From: Durusdinium trenchii
Taxonomy: Eukaryota; Sar; Dinophyceae; Suessiales; Symbiodiniaceae
Direction: 5' to 3'
Assembly: GCA_963970005.1 (NCBI GenBank)
Contig: CAXAMN010005258.1
Coordinates: 270,546 to 334,545 of the forward strand
Length of the DNA stretch: 64,000 nucleotides
The notes under the pieces are model-generated. The model had not been told where the DNA came from. It did not search any database and was given only the letters and a program-made list of their open reading frames with translations. Positions 1 through 10,063 of this stretch are shown here, one piece after another (the first letter of the stretch is position 1; each line of letters starts with the position of its first letter). The position numbers and the translations under genes are program-made.

Positions 1-1
1 G

Positions 2-1915
2 ATGACCAACGACGAAGGGTTAGCCAGAGTCTTGCAAGGAGTCTGCTCGAATGAGTCGGGCAAAGGACCATGGCACCGACACATCCATCTGATCGGAGGC
101 ATTGCAAGGCAAGCAGCGGTATACCCACCGCCGCTCGTGAAGGCAGTGCTGAGGAGCCTGCGTGACACACTAGCTGAGAAAGGTGAGTTGAATACCTTTG
201 ATTTGTTTGCAGCAGGCCCAGTTCCAGAGATGCCTCTGATGGAACCTGAGTTCGAAGAGATTTACATGGATGATGTGAACGGCGGCATTTTGCCAGCCGA
301 GAAAGTGAAAGAGGCAAGACGCCTTGAAATGAATTATTTGAAAGAAAAGCATGGTGTTTATGTGACCCGGCCGAGAGCCGAATGTTTTGAGGAAACGGGG
401 AAGCCCCCGATTCCAGTCAGATGGTTGGACACCAACAAGGGAGATCCAACAAACCCGAACTATAGGAGCCGATTAGTTGTGCGTGAGATAAAGGCAAGAA
501 AGACCAAAGAAGAACAATTGCCAGCCAACCTGCTTTTCAGCAGCACGCCACCATTGGAGGCGATGAGACTGCTGTGCTCGTTGTGGGCAACAAAGAGAAA
601 GTCCTGCCACAACCAGCCGCTGAAGCTGGGCTTGTGGGACATCTCACGAGCACACTTTTATGGAACTCCGAAGAGAAAGATCTACATAGAGCTGCCGCCT
701 GAGGACGAAGCCAGCAAAGATGGACAAACCTGTGGACTTCTCGTGAAGTCAATGTATGGAACACAGGATGCTCCAAATATCTGGCAGACGCACTACACAG
801 AGACTCTGCAGAAAGCTGGTTTCCGCAGAGGCTTGTCAAATGCGTCAGTCTTCTACCAAGAAGCTTGGGACGTCAGAGTGATGGTGCATGGAGATGACTT
901 CCTAGCGCTTGGGGACGCCCAACACTTGGAGAAGCTCAGCCAAGTCCTCAAAGATGCCTATGAGCTGAAATGTCTCGGAATTCTTGGAGACGAGGATGGA
1001 GACCGAACAGAAGCTCATTTTCTGAATCGGTTAATCCGAGTTGAGAAGAAGAACGGCAAAGGATCAATTGTGATCGAAGCCGATCGGAGACATGTTGATC
1101 TTTTGATCCAGGCATTTGGTCTGGAAAAGGCAAATGGTGTAGAATCACCAGATGTCAAGAAGTCGGCAGATCAGCAGATGCTGGAAAGCCGCAGTCCGCT
1201 GCTTGATAAGAGCGAGGCATCAAAGTATCGTTCAGCGACGATGCGTGCTGCGTACTTGTCCCAAGATCGACTTGATATTGGGCACGCAGTCAAGAACCTT
1301 GCTCGAGGTATGGTATCACCAACAGAAGCCAAACTTGCTGACTTGAAGCGTCTCATCAGGTACTTGAAGAAATACCCTGATGTTGGGCAATGTTTTGGCT
1401 CGCAGCAGACGCCCTCAAGGCTGAGGGTGCAGGTTGATGCCGACCATGGTGGTGACGCTGTGACACGCAAAAGCACGACTGGCATGGTTGCTATGTATGG
1501 CATGCATGTGTTGAAACACAGTAGTAACATCCAATCCACTGTAGCCCTTTCTACAGGTGAAAGTGAATACTATGCACTTGTGAAGGGAGGATCTGTGGGC
1601 TTAGGCCTCCAAAGCCTATGCGCAGACCTTGGTTTGGAATTAGGAGTCACCATCGAAGGCGATTCCAATGCAGCCAAAGGAACTGTGAATAGAGTGGGTT
1701 TGGGTAAGGCCAGACACATCCAAACTCGCTACCTATGGTTGCAAGAAAGGGTCGCCGAAGGCCACTTGAAAGTGCACCACGTTCCAGGTCTCAAGAACAA
1801 AGCCGATGTTTTGACCAAATCGGTTCCTGGAGTGCAGCTTCGCAAAACCATGGAGGACCTGCAGTATGCATTCCTCAGCAAGCGAGGCAAAGGACAGTTA
1901 GATGTTTTGGAGTAA
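2..1915 (+). CDS. Ty1/copia-type retrotransposon polyprotein, C-terminal part (reverse transcriptase and RNase H)
   Basis: The reading frame is open for 637 codons from the window edge, so the true start (gag, protease, integrase) lies upstream. Residues about 95-370 are a copia-type reverse transcriptase: LWDISRAHFYG near residue 211 carries the first catalytic Asp, KSMYGTQDAPNIW near 249 is the copia palm signature, and VMVHGDDFLALG near 293 holds the Asp-Asp pair, with His-Gly replacing the usual Tyr-Val. Residues about 475-610 are the RNase H: VDADHGGD, STGESEYYAL, EGDSNA and NKADVLTK supply the four acidic positions near 479, 520, 554 and 602. The enzyme copies element RNA into DNA inside particles. 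The frame has no stop, so the copy is young or under selection. A polypurine tract and an LTR start follow at the expected distance. Confidence 0.95.
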   Translation: MTNDEGLARVLQGVCSNESGKGPWHRHIHLIGGIARQAAVYPPPLVKAVLRSLRDTLAEKGELNTFDLFAAGPVPEMPLMEPEFEEIYMDDVNGGILPAEKVKEARRLEMNYLKEKHGVYVTRPRAECFEETGKPPIPVRWLDTNKGDPTNPNYRSRLVVREIKARKTKEEQLPANLLFSSTPPLEAMRLLCSLWATKRKSCHNQPLKLGLWDISRAHFYGTPKRKIYIELPPEDEASKDGQTCGLLVKSMYGTQDAPNIWQTHYTETLQKAGFRRGLSNASVFYQEAWDVRVMVHGDDFLALGDAQHLEKLSQVLKDAYELKCLGILGDEDGDRTEAHFLNRLIRVEKKNGKGSIVIEADRRHVDLLIQAFGLEKANGVESPDVKKSADQQMLESRSPLLDKSEASKYRSATMRAAYLSQDRLDIGHAVKNLARGMVSPTEAKLADLKRLIRYLKKYPDVGQCFGSQQTPSRLRVQVDADHGGDAVTRKSTTGMVAMYGMHVLKHSSNIQSTVALSTGESEYYALVKGGSVGLGLQSLCADLGLELGVTIEGDSNAAKGTVNRVGLGKARHIQTRYLWLQERVAEGHLKVHHVPGLKNKADVLTKSVPGVQLRKTMEDLQYAFLSKRGKGQLDVLE

Positions 1916-2014
1916 GGTCCCTGGCCAAGCTCCACTACCACAACTGAAAGTGGCTAAGCAGCGAAGAGTTTCACATGTTTCCTTTTATGCTTGCGCAGCA
2001 GTACAGTGCTTTGC

Positions 2015-2025
2015 AAGAGGAGGAG
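2015..2025 (+). other. Polypurine tract of the copia-like element
   Basis: An 11-base all-purine run lies 100 bases after the pol stop and directly before a TGTT sequence that fits the start of a 3' LTR. In LTR retrotransposons this tract primes plus-strand DNA synthesis. The role is inferred from position and composition. Confidence 0.7.
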
Positions 2026-2236
2026 TGTTTGTATGTACAGCCCATATATACTCCGCTATAGGTACTGCAGACACGTGACTCTTGACGTATTTTGGCTCAA
2101 GGAAAAAGGCGTTCCGTAACGTCGAAACCTCGTTTTCATATAGCTTATAGTAATACATATATATATATATATATTATATCTTATGTATATACAGTATATA
2201 GACATAGTTATTTGTTGTTTGAAACTTGGGTTCTAC
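2026..2236 (+). repeat. Probable 3' LTR of the copia-like element (end not defined)
   Basis: The sequence starts with TGTTTG immediately after the polypurine tract. The 5' LTR is outside the window, so the right end cannot be set by comparison; about 2236, at a CA, is only a guess. It contains a spliced-leader-like string and an (AT)n run near 2157-2175. Confidence 0.5.
2089..2101 (+). other. Dinoflagellate spliced-leader-like string inside the LTR
   Basis: ATTTTGGCTCAAG is identical to the last 13 bases of the 22-base dinoflagellate spliced leader (known sequence ending CCATTTTGGCTCAAG). The bases upstream (GACGT) do not match the leader. It lies 63 bases inside the presumed LTR. It may be a relic from reverse transcription of a trans-spliced RNA or a string the element has taken up. 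Confidence 0.6.
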
Positions 2237-2386
2237 ATGGTTTGGGCATGTTTGGAGTGTCGTTATCGTTGAATTATTTAGTTATGTGTTTTTTATTTGT
2301 CCAGGCATTTTTGGAGGATGACCCCAGCTTTGGCGTTCCCAAACCAGAAGGATGGTTGGGCCCGCAAAACAGTTTTTGACATCTTC

Positions 2387-2405
2387 TCCCAAATCAGATT
2401 TGGGA
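2387..2405. repeat. Short perfect palindrome
   Basis: TCCCAAATC-A-GATTTGGGA is a 9-base perfect inverted repeat around one base. It sits in a stretch that resembles sequence near 4630-4660 (TTTTTG.CATCT.CTCCCAA), so it may be part of a small dispersed repeat. Confidence 0.5.
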
Positions 2406-2803
2406 TGGGCAGGCGTTCCTCAACAAAGGTGTTTTGAGCGGATCGGGGCTGTGGAAACGGGTCGAATTGAGGCCTTTTTTTGGTCGTTGAGGCCTTGTCA
2501 CTGCCATTCTGGGATTGTCGTGTGCTCCTTGTCACCAACGCTTCAGGTTCTGCCTCTTCTTTGCGGTCCTCGGTGGCGGGGCTACCAGAGGTGGGCAGCA
2601 TCTCCTTCATTTTCAATGCCTACTCAGAAGGCCGGGCGTGTTGTGCAGGGGCAGCCAGACAGTCGGATGAAGATGTGACGGAAAGGGCTGTGATAAGCCT
2701 AGGCTCCAATCATTTGGCATGTTTTCTGACTGATATGGACGCCTAAGAAGGTGGACCTTTGCGGACCTGTCCTTTTCATTCCTTTCTTTCCTTTGTTGCT
2801 GTG

Positions 2804-2862
2804 AAGTAACAAGTGCATCGCTAGTAGTTACAAGTGCTACTAGTAACAAGTGCATCGCTATT
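2804..2862. repeat. CTAGTAG-type interspersed repeat
   Basis: Short units built on AACAAGTGCATCGCTAGTAG and variants, repeated about three times. The same words occur in the larger copy at 25168-25345, so this is a small member of the family. Confidence 0.6.
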
Positions 2863-4660
2863 TCACAAGACTGCTTGGTTCTGAAGACTTCGCAAGCCAG
2901 CTCATGTCCTCCCGCATCAGTGGCAACCACTGGGACCAGCGATAGCTCAGATGGAAGATCAACGCCATTCAACGCCCAAAAGAGGCTCCTCCCACCAAAT
3001 GAACCGATCTCCTTCAACGCATGGGGCCCCTTGCGGAGGTGTGTTAGACTTGCGCTGTTCACCTCCTTTTGTGACGTTTCCATACACAGAACTGGTAGTG
3101 TTTCAACTAGTTGCTCACATAGTATTTATCGAGTTTCATCGATATTCCTTTTTTGACTGGATGCATGTTTACCTCCCAGCTGCCTAGAAAACCGCAGCGG
3201 GCCACTCAAACCTGCGGGAGGTTTGAGCATTGTGGAAGCCACCTTGCGCTTCGACACCTTTAAGGACCATGAACCAAGGGTCCCCGAGATGAGGTGCTCC
3301 GGGATGAACTAAAACGGTTGGGAATCGAGACAGAGAGGGGTTTGGTGCTTCAGCGGGAGGGTCCGCGTGTGTCCCATGCAACTACTTTCACATGAACGAG
3401 TGAGTGAGTTATGGGAAAATAACGATGTGTTTTGACTTGCTGCTTTGGACGAGGCCTTTGCCGGTCAGCTCAAATGTGCAAAAGTATGCAGAAGTCATGG
3501 CCGGCAGAATTTCCGAGCGTGTTTGCACGGATTAGGAGTCAAACTAATTTTAGATTGTTTCCCTAGAGCCGAACTCGCTGACAATTATACAATATTATGC
3601 ACATATTGAACAAAATCGATGTTGCAGACCCAGCAACACGACAAAATGGTGCAAACCCCATGCGCCAGAAAAAGCTCATGGGCAGTCTGCCCGAGTGCTT
3701 CTTGAAAACCTGGGACCTGGAACATCCCCTCGTGTCAAGTAGGTCTAAACTGGTCTACCCTCTTTTTCCAAAGACAATGAAGAAAGGAATTAAGAAAGGA
3801 CAGGTTTGGAGGGCCTCAAACATTCCGTAAATCGTGATTATTGGCCTCGCCAATTATGTGAAACAAACTTAAGGGTAGACTTTGAGGTAGGGTAGCACCA
3901 CAATAAGGGTAGAGCCGGTTGAGTTGTATATATTTGTATATCTCAGTTCTTGGTTTTGACGACCTGGAACACACGGAGCATGTCACGTTGAGTTTTTGTC
4001 TAACAGATCATGGGTGGGTTGATCAAGGTACATGTCCTCAAAATGGGTATGGGTCAAAAGCTGGGGCCCCAACACCATGTGGCTCGACCGTTTGGCCTTC
4101 TAGGTAGGTCAACCAAGGAACTTGCGGGCATTTCCTAAGCAGTGCAATCTTGATTTGGTGCTGATAACTGTAATTCAGAATTGGTCAATTAGATCTTGAT
4201 CTCTACGTCTATGCTTGTTCATTGGCCTGACACATTACCGTATAACACCTCAATGATATCTTCCGCGGCGCGGATATTCTGTGTCACGGATATATAGTAT
4301 TTGGTAGATATTGCTTGAACAGCGGATACGCACTCCCCTCACTCCCCTCGGACCGGTTTGGTCCCAAGCGCCTGGATGGACTGCGCAAAGTCCTCTGGTC
4401 GGTATCAGACAGTCGCAAGTATCGCCAGTAGGTCAACCAAGGTATCCTGGTGATTTTAAATAGCTGTGTTTCTCGATTTTGTAGTTTACCCTTGATTGAC
4501 AGGCTTCTTTCTTGACCCCTATTGACAATATCCGAAGCCTTCAAGCCTTCCTGGTCAGAGTAATGGCACAAACCGCAAGAAACCCCAAGATGTTTTTAGA
4601 TGGGGGGCCACGTGAATCACCAAACCTGGGGTTTTTGCCATCTACTCCCAATCCACTACA
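2863..4660. other. Non-coding stretch, no supported gene
   Basis: Open frames here are short, lack splice signals and show no G/C bias at third positions. No repeat family member was recognised apart from faint similarity to the palindrome region at 2360-2405. Confidence 0.5.
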
Positions 4661-4795
4661 AATGGGGTGTGTCCCATTGCCTGGTAACACTAGACAAGAG
4701 ATTACCACGATGTTTGAGAAAGGCTTTAAAAAGGAGAACATCATAATCCACTGAAAACCGGGCATGGGATATACCCAATCCATGCCAATCCACAC
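4661..4795. repeat. Small dispersed repeat with imperfect inverted ends (copy 1)
   Basis: Left end GGGTGTGTCCCATTGCC and right end GGGCATGGGATATACCC are imperfect reverse complements of each other. A second copy lies at 22482-22612 with the same order of words (CCCATT.CCTG.TAACA, GAGAAAGGC.TT.AA, CATCATCCACTG or similar, ATATACCCAATCC or similar). This is a MITE-like layout; no target duplication could be defined. Confidence 0.55.
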
Positions 4796-6127
4796 AGATC
4801 TAGCAGTTGCCATTGGGCGTCACGCAGGCACTGGATCCGCAGTCGCCATTGGGACCAGTTCCGCAACTGGGTCCAGACGGAGGCGCAGCGCTGCTGTTTG
4901 GGACAGACTGACCAGGCCGGGCCCGCGAGCGCTGTGGGGCCACCAAGCGGTCATGGTGGGGTTGATGAGCATTTTGCAGCCATTGAGGCAGGGAAGTCCA
5001 AGTGATTCTAGAGTTTGTTAGGCGAAATCAAAAATCAAAGCCATTTGAACATTTTTGAGTCATCCAACACCTTTCGACTCTTGCAGTGCGGCCCATTAGG
5101 CATCCGGGCCACCCCAGCAACTAAAGGAATGAGCCGGGGAGCTCGTGAGTTTGGGCTCAACGATGTCGCTCGATGATCACACAGTGGCCGAGCACTTACA
5201 GTTGACCTTGAATTGCTTTGTCAATTCGGCATGGCGTGGTTCAATATGGTTTAACATGGTTAACTATGTTTAACTAGAGGGGGTGCAAAGAGCAATTAGT
5301 AGATTAATCGCACATGCAAACAAACTTAGCAACGAATCAACGACTATCATTAGTGATAGTTCGCAATGGTGGACTAACACTGTACAAAATTCTGCGCTTG
5401 GCGGAACGTCGAAAGTTTTTAGACATCAAGTGACAAGTGTCTACCAATTTGTCTCCTTTGCAAGGGCAACTGCTTCGAGGGGCCTCTGGAATTCTATTAC
5501 CCGGGGCAGCCGGACATGACCCTGGTCGCTGGCAGTGTTGCGGTCATGGGTGCCTTGGGCGAACATTTCAGCATATTCACGAAACGGTTTAAACGGGTCG
5601 ATGTGGATCAGGAGTTGAATTGGCCTGGTGCTGGCCATCTACACGATGACCAGACATGTATTTGTAGACCGGCAGTGGTCGGACGGTCAGGGTTTGCCGG
5701 GTTGGCTTCGTGGATTCTTACACCAAGAATTCTCAGAAGAACGTCACCCAGGACCTGAAGAGAAGGAACGCCTCGATATATCGGAAATGATCCAAACAAG
5801 TTGACAAGTTCAGGAGTTTGGATGGAAGGGGATTGTGATGCGCGATCCGGAAAGGTCTTGAGACCCTCGTGTTCCGACCGGCTGGTGGAAATAAATCCAG
5901 CAGTAGCTACAGCATGCTACAGCAGTGTCCTCGCTGCAACTTTCTGGCACCATGCTTCGGGGGTCCTCCTCAGAAGTAGCACCATACCACCTGCCATCAC
6001 CTGCCCTTGTGCATCCTTCGAAATATTTTTGGAGTAGACGTGCGTACCCAGCCATCAAGTAGAGAACGGGTTCTACTACAAACAAACCTGCAAATATCCT
6101 GAAACGCATTTTGACATTGGACTGCAG
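4796..6127. other. Mostly non-coding stretch
   Basis: A GC-rich patch near 4820-4960 and open frames near 5516-5758 look weakly coding but have no convincing splice signals or family match, so no gene is called. The region leads into the acidic exon at 6128. Confidence 0.45.
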
Positions 6128-6258
6128 GTATCCAACAGAATGGAGAGAGCGAGGACGGCAATGAGGAAGAAGAGGAGGAGGAGGGTGATGATGATGAGAT
6201 CGGCAAGGATCCTGAAGAGGCTTTGCGCACCTTGGCTAAATACTTAGCCGTTACTTGA
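6128..6258 (+). CDS. Terminal exon, acidic C-terminus of an unrecognised protein
   Basis: After a CTGCAG acceptor the frame reads GT ATC CAA ... and ends at TGA 6256-6258. The peptide has a run of seven Glu followed by Gly and three Asp, then EIGKDPEEALRTLAKYLAVT. A long acidic stretch followed by a short helix is seen in many nuclear and chaperone-like proteins, but no family can be named. Upstream exons were not identified. Codon use and the clean acceptor support a real exon; the acidic run could also be a drifting GAG/GAA repeat. Confidence 0.5.
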
Positions 6259-6689
6259 AAGCACTGCCTGGCATGAATTGCGTATCGGATGTCGGAGGGT
6301 GAAGTGATGGGCTCTACGTTCTACACACAGAAACACTCCACAGGTTCAGCACACCACTTTCAGGCTGGCTTGGTTTTACCATTCAGGCTACGCGACAACA
6401 AGTTTGCCATTTCAGAGCTTCACCATGTCAGAGTTTTTACTGTCTAGTTAAGAATGCTGTGGATATGTTAAGATAAACGAGTTCGATTGTAAGGCTTCAA
6501 AGTGGAAGTCTGGGCACGTGCCGGGTTTGGCGCCTGGCCCGTTCCGTTCGTTAAGCCGCCAAACGCGGCCGAACAGGAATTCACGGTGGGTTGTTGAAGC
6601 AAAGCCGACAGGACGGGGCGGAGCGGGCGGCCAGGGGCCGCTCCATAGACTCAAGATGACTCAAGGCGGAGAATTGAATGAGTCCAGTC

Positions 6690-6825
6690 AGAGAATAGAT
6701 AAATAGATTGATTGATTATATTGATTGATTGATTGCTAGATAGATTGATAGATAGATAGATATAATGATTGATTGTTTGATTGATTGATAGATTCATAGA
6801 TTGATAGATAGATAGTTTTTTTGGG
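6690..6825. repeat. GATT/GATA microsatellite
   Basis: About 135 bases of imperfect GATT, GATA and TAGA tetranucleotides. Apparent open frames across it are products of the repeat. Confidence 0.9.
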
Positions 6826-7230
6826 GCAGTTTGGCTCACTCTCCGCTCTCGGAAACGGTGGGGCGAAGAACACTCGAATACTCAAGTGTCGGTGTGCATC
6901 AGATGTGCTCACTACGCCGTGGCGTGCTATAGAAGAGAAACCCAACCATGTCTGGCTCAAAGAGATCAAAAGCTGCTTTAGCGATCTCGTGCCAGTGTCT
7001 CTACTAACAATTTCAAATCAAGGAGAAAAAGAGGATCCAACACTAAATGCATTCAAAGACATGTCATGCTCTTCGGCAACATGCAAGTGAAGGGGTGTGA
7101 GGAGCGTCTCAACTCATTCACCCAAGTGCAAAATGCACAATCCCTCCCTCCCATTCACTTCAGCCGCGCCCAGCTGCTCCAGCAAGGCTAAGCTGCCCGC
7201 AGCGGCCAGAGAACAGTGCTCATAGTAGCG

Positions 7231-8157
7231 CTAAGCTGACGGGCCCATGCAATGATAGACCATCATTGGTCCATCCGTTGGGATTCTGAACTGCGGGTTG
7301 ACGTGGGTCAAAACCGCTCTCTGGTATCCAATGCCCAGGTTCAAATTGAGTGCAACCGTGCATCGGTGAACAAACGCCCACGGCTTGTGGCCCAGGTTCG
7401 TTTGAGCACCGCATCCTGTGCATGGCAGGGACATCACCTCATGAAAATCTTGACGTTGCTGAGTGCGATGAAGAACATAGAGGAATTCTGGATGCTGGTC
7501 CCTGATGTGAGCCTGGAGCCCTGAATAACTGAGCACCATGCTGCCACAGAGCATGCAGTGAGCCTGCATGTGTTCCAGTCGGTTCTTCGGATACTCCTCC
7601 AAGCGCCAGACATGCTTGCTGTACTCCAGGGCGGTGCGGACCGTGATAGAGTTTAGCCCTCGCAACCAATAGGAGGGTGAGCGACAGCGAACCCAGCTGA
7701 ACTGAATGAGCCAGATGCAAGCCCAGTCATCAGCAAAGGGCGGCTGGGCGTCATACTGTGTGGCTTCCTTCATGTCGTCGAATACCAACCAGCCCTGTTG
7801 ATTTCGACAGACTGCTTGGATGTGTCCTTCTTTGTCCCTTCCTCTATGAATGCCGCCCACGGTATTCCATGTAAGTTTGCGCACTCTCTTGCGCACGGTC
7901 TCGGGGATCTTGAGCTTCCAGGGAAACTGGAGTGGCGCACCTGGTGTTCTCAGTCCAACCCTTCCCTTTCGTCCTGCCAAGGCACTGTGGAATCCTGCTA
8001 AGACGCAGGGCAGGACGCCCGGAATTGGGACTGGGTGCAGCCAGACTGCTTCTTGAAGATGGAGATCCGAGGCCACTAAAGAGCAGGAGCAATGCCAGCA
8101 ATGCCGCCAGACCACGCCAGCAGCACGCCAGGCGCTGGGACGCCTGCAAGCCCGCAC
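7231..8157 (-). pseudogene. LINE-type element fragment with deubiquitinase-like end and zinc finger
   Basis: The frame is open for 308 codons on the minus strand, with no reverse transcriptase in it. Residues about 110-160 (IHRGRDKEGHIQAV ... GWLVFDD ... DWACIWLI) match the C-terminal His box of C19 ubiquitin proteases, with Ile in place of the usual Tyr after Gly-His. About 50 residues on, CMLCG..12..H-x4-H forms a C2H2-type finger, followed by CTGCGAQTNLGHK. Dinoflagellate LINE polyproteins, as I know them, carry similar finger and C19-like modules, and a degenerate one lies at 12.0-16.2 kb here. The order (C19 box before the finger) is the reverse of that copy, so it may be a junction of two elements. 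It could instead be a host gene; I judge that less likely. Confidence 0.5.
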
Positions 8158-8218
8158 TGCTCCCAGGTCATCGCGGAGAGCGCAAGCCGGGTATCGCAGC
8201 CATCAGAACTGCAAAAGG

Positions 8219-8340
8219 CTGATAGATCGATCGATCGATCGATAGATAATAGATAGATAGATAGATAGATTGATATAGATTAAAAAAATAGTATACATGA
8301 GATAGACTAGAAAGATAGATACATTGGTAGATTGATAGTT
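8219..8340. repeat. GATC/GATA microsatellite
   Basis: A run of GATC units followed by GATA units, decaying into AT-rich sequence. No coding content. Confidence 0.9.
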
Positions 8341-8949
8341 TGGTAGATATGCATATTCATATCTATATACATTTATATACATATAGTACATGGATCTTCC
8401 GGTCCAACCATGCAACATTTCTGCAACCTTTTTCTGAATTGATGCATGAAAAGATGTGAACAGATATGAATGTTTCGTAGTTGTAACATCCGGTTGCTAC
8501 TGATGATATCCAACCATTCCAAACCCTCCTTTTCTCACTAAAGCAAGCGAATTAACACTTGCATCTACTTTATTCTACGATTGACACTCTTATACAGATT
8601 GCGTGCTTTGACGCTTGGACCATGGTCATCTGGAATTCAATCGAGCGATATTCGCACCATCACCGACCCCAACTGCGCAGGACACGATGGACACCACGCA
8701 AAACCCAGGTGGAGCCCGGCACTGAGTTGCTTCATGTTAGAATGGTAGCTTGAGGGTGAAACATGGGATAACTCACCAAGCCCGTGTTGCTTCTCAGAAA
8801 GCAATCAATCTACAGTACATAATTGCATCAAACGGCCCTTTTGAGGAGCAGCCTATGTTTGAAGAATTGGACTGCTTCGCCACCCCAATCTGTTCATGTT
8901 TGGCCCAAAAGCTTCGAATGCTGAGGAGCATTCTGCCTCCAGCGGCAGC

Positions 8950-9102
8950 ATGGGCTGCAACGCCAGTCCTCCGATGACCGGCAAAGGCTCCCAGGAGGAT
9001 AGCAAGGAAGATGAGGCACGCGTTTCCTTCCGTCCGCCGCGGGGATCGTCGGCGGGTGTTCCAAGGATCGCCGTTCGGTTGGAGGATGAATCGAAAAGCG
9101 GG
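8950..9102 (+). CDS. Candidate first exon with an MGC (myristoylation-type) N-terminus
   Basis: ATG at 8950 opens MGCNASPPMTGKGSQEDSKE and continues through a Ser, Asp, Glu and Arg-rich stretch to a GT at 9103. Met-Gly-Cys followed by small polar residues is the known consensus for N-myristoylation with neighbouring palmitoylation, which places proteins on membranes. Third codon positions are G/C-rich, unlike the flanks. The frame is open upstream too, so the start rests on the MGC motif and local composition. No following exon was found before the LTR at 9.3 kb, and the downstream part of the gene may have been separated by the transposon block. Confidence 0.4.
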
Positions 9103-9189
9103 GTCTTTTGTTCGGTCGAAACGTGCGCGTGTTGTAACACAGGACATGGAGTGATGCCTCCAAGTTTTCTGCTGTGGCTAATGAATTTC

Positions 9190-9235
9190 ACGAAAGGTAG
9201 CGGTTACGCTACCTGAGTTGTCTTTGCTTTGGCAA
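9190..9235 (+). repeat. Orphan end of the CACGAAAGGTAG inverted-repeat family
   Basis: The 12 bases CACGAAAGGTAG equal the terminal inverted repeat of the element at 10064-11035. They are followed, as at that element's left end, by a hairpin (GGTAGCG-GTTA-CGCTACC) and then TGAGTTG and TTTGCTTTG. No matching right end was seen nearby, so this is a fragment or a solo end. Confidence 0.6.
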
Positions 9236-9310
9236 TCATGTATTGGGGGTGGTGAACTGCTCCTGCATGCTCCTGCGCTTGATTTCGGTCGTTTAAGAGC
9301 TGGTTTTAAA

Positions 9311-9542
9311 TGTCAGGGCCCCGTTTTTGGGCCCCCATTTGCTGTTGCTTCATGATGGTTCTAGTTATGTGTGCTCTTACGCAATGCGTACGACCGGCAA
9401 TAATATTTGGCTCAAGGCACATCTTGCGCGATACAAAAGACGCAGTTCGCCTTCGCTCGCACGCTCTTTTGGGTTTGCTACGTTGTAAGTCCGATCCAGG
9501 TCGATACTGAGGATTACACGACTGCGGGGGATTCCACCCTCA
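9311..9542 (+). repeat. 5' LTR of a second copia-like element
   Basis: The left part (about 9318-9488) is repeated at 17541-17727 with roughly 90 percent agreement by eye over its core. The right boundary at CCCTCA 9542 is inferred because a primer-binding site begins at 9546. The TG at 9311 is the most likely start. The LTR contains TTTGGCTCAAG at 9406-9416, matching 11 bases of the spliced leader; the second copy has TTTGACTCAAA at the same place. Confidence 0.6.
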
Positions 9543-9545
9543 AAG

Positions 9546-9557
9546 TGGTAGCAGAGC
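9546..9557 (+). other. Primer-binding site, initiator-tRNA type
   Basis: TGGTAGCAGAGC differs by one base from TGGTATCAGAGC, the classic Ty1/copia primer-binding site complementary to the 3' end of initiator methionine tRNA. It lies between the LTR and the gag start, where minus-strand synthesis is primed. Confidence 0.7.
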
Positions 9558-9638
9558 TCTGTTGCTCCAGAAATCCCGAACTAACGGGTGTGCTTCGGCA
9601 CACCTTCGTTCGAGCAGAGCCGCTACAGCTAGCGCACA

Positions 9639-10063
9639 ATGAGCGATAGCGAGAGTTCAGAAGAAGGCCATGAATCAGATTATTATCCAGATGGTAGCGC
9701 TGCGTATTATCAGGCCCAGGCACCAACAAGCCCCGACGCCGCTCTAACGGCAGGGCGTCGTACGCCAGATGCGTACGCAGCACAGGTTCCCGAGACCTCT
9801 CAACTTAGGATGACTCCGAAGATTGCACCAACTTTCGATGGTTTAAACATCCAGGTTTGAGTATGAAGATTGCATAGACGACTGGTTGAACCTGACAACA
9901 CTGACTCCTCGCAAACACGGTCCTAGCCTGAAAAACAGTCTTGTAGGTGCAGCCGCACACTATAAAGGCATGCTAGAGAACCGTCTCCTCGCAGATGCAG
10001 ATCATGGAGTTGAATATTTGAAGAGAACACTTAGTCCATTTTTCATCAAGGACAATCAGTCAA
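9639..10063 (+). pseudogene. gag of the second copia-like element, N-terminal part
   Basis: ATG at 9639 opens an acidic, Ser and Tyr-rich leader and reaches APTFDGLNIQV before a stop. One frame over, FEYEDCIDDWLNLTTL continues at once and runs through LVGAAAHYKGMLENRL and GVEYLKRTLSPFFIKDNQ. The pattern (FDG, aromatic-acidic, DDW, Leu-rich helices, VEYLK) is that of gag proteins of dinoflagellate copia-like elements as I know them. A frameshift near 9855 and the insertion at 10064 make it non-functional. It continues at 11036. Confidence 0.7.

Noticed and set aside
2293..2746. Several overlapping open frames of 88-108 codons
   Set aside because: Both strands are equally open with no bias, starts or family match.
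8897..8911. Spliced-leader-like TGTTTGGCCCAAAAG upstream of the MGC exon
   Set aside because: Too many mismatches to the leader (TTTTGGCTCAAG); similar partial hits near 6829 and 25679 show the chance level.
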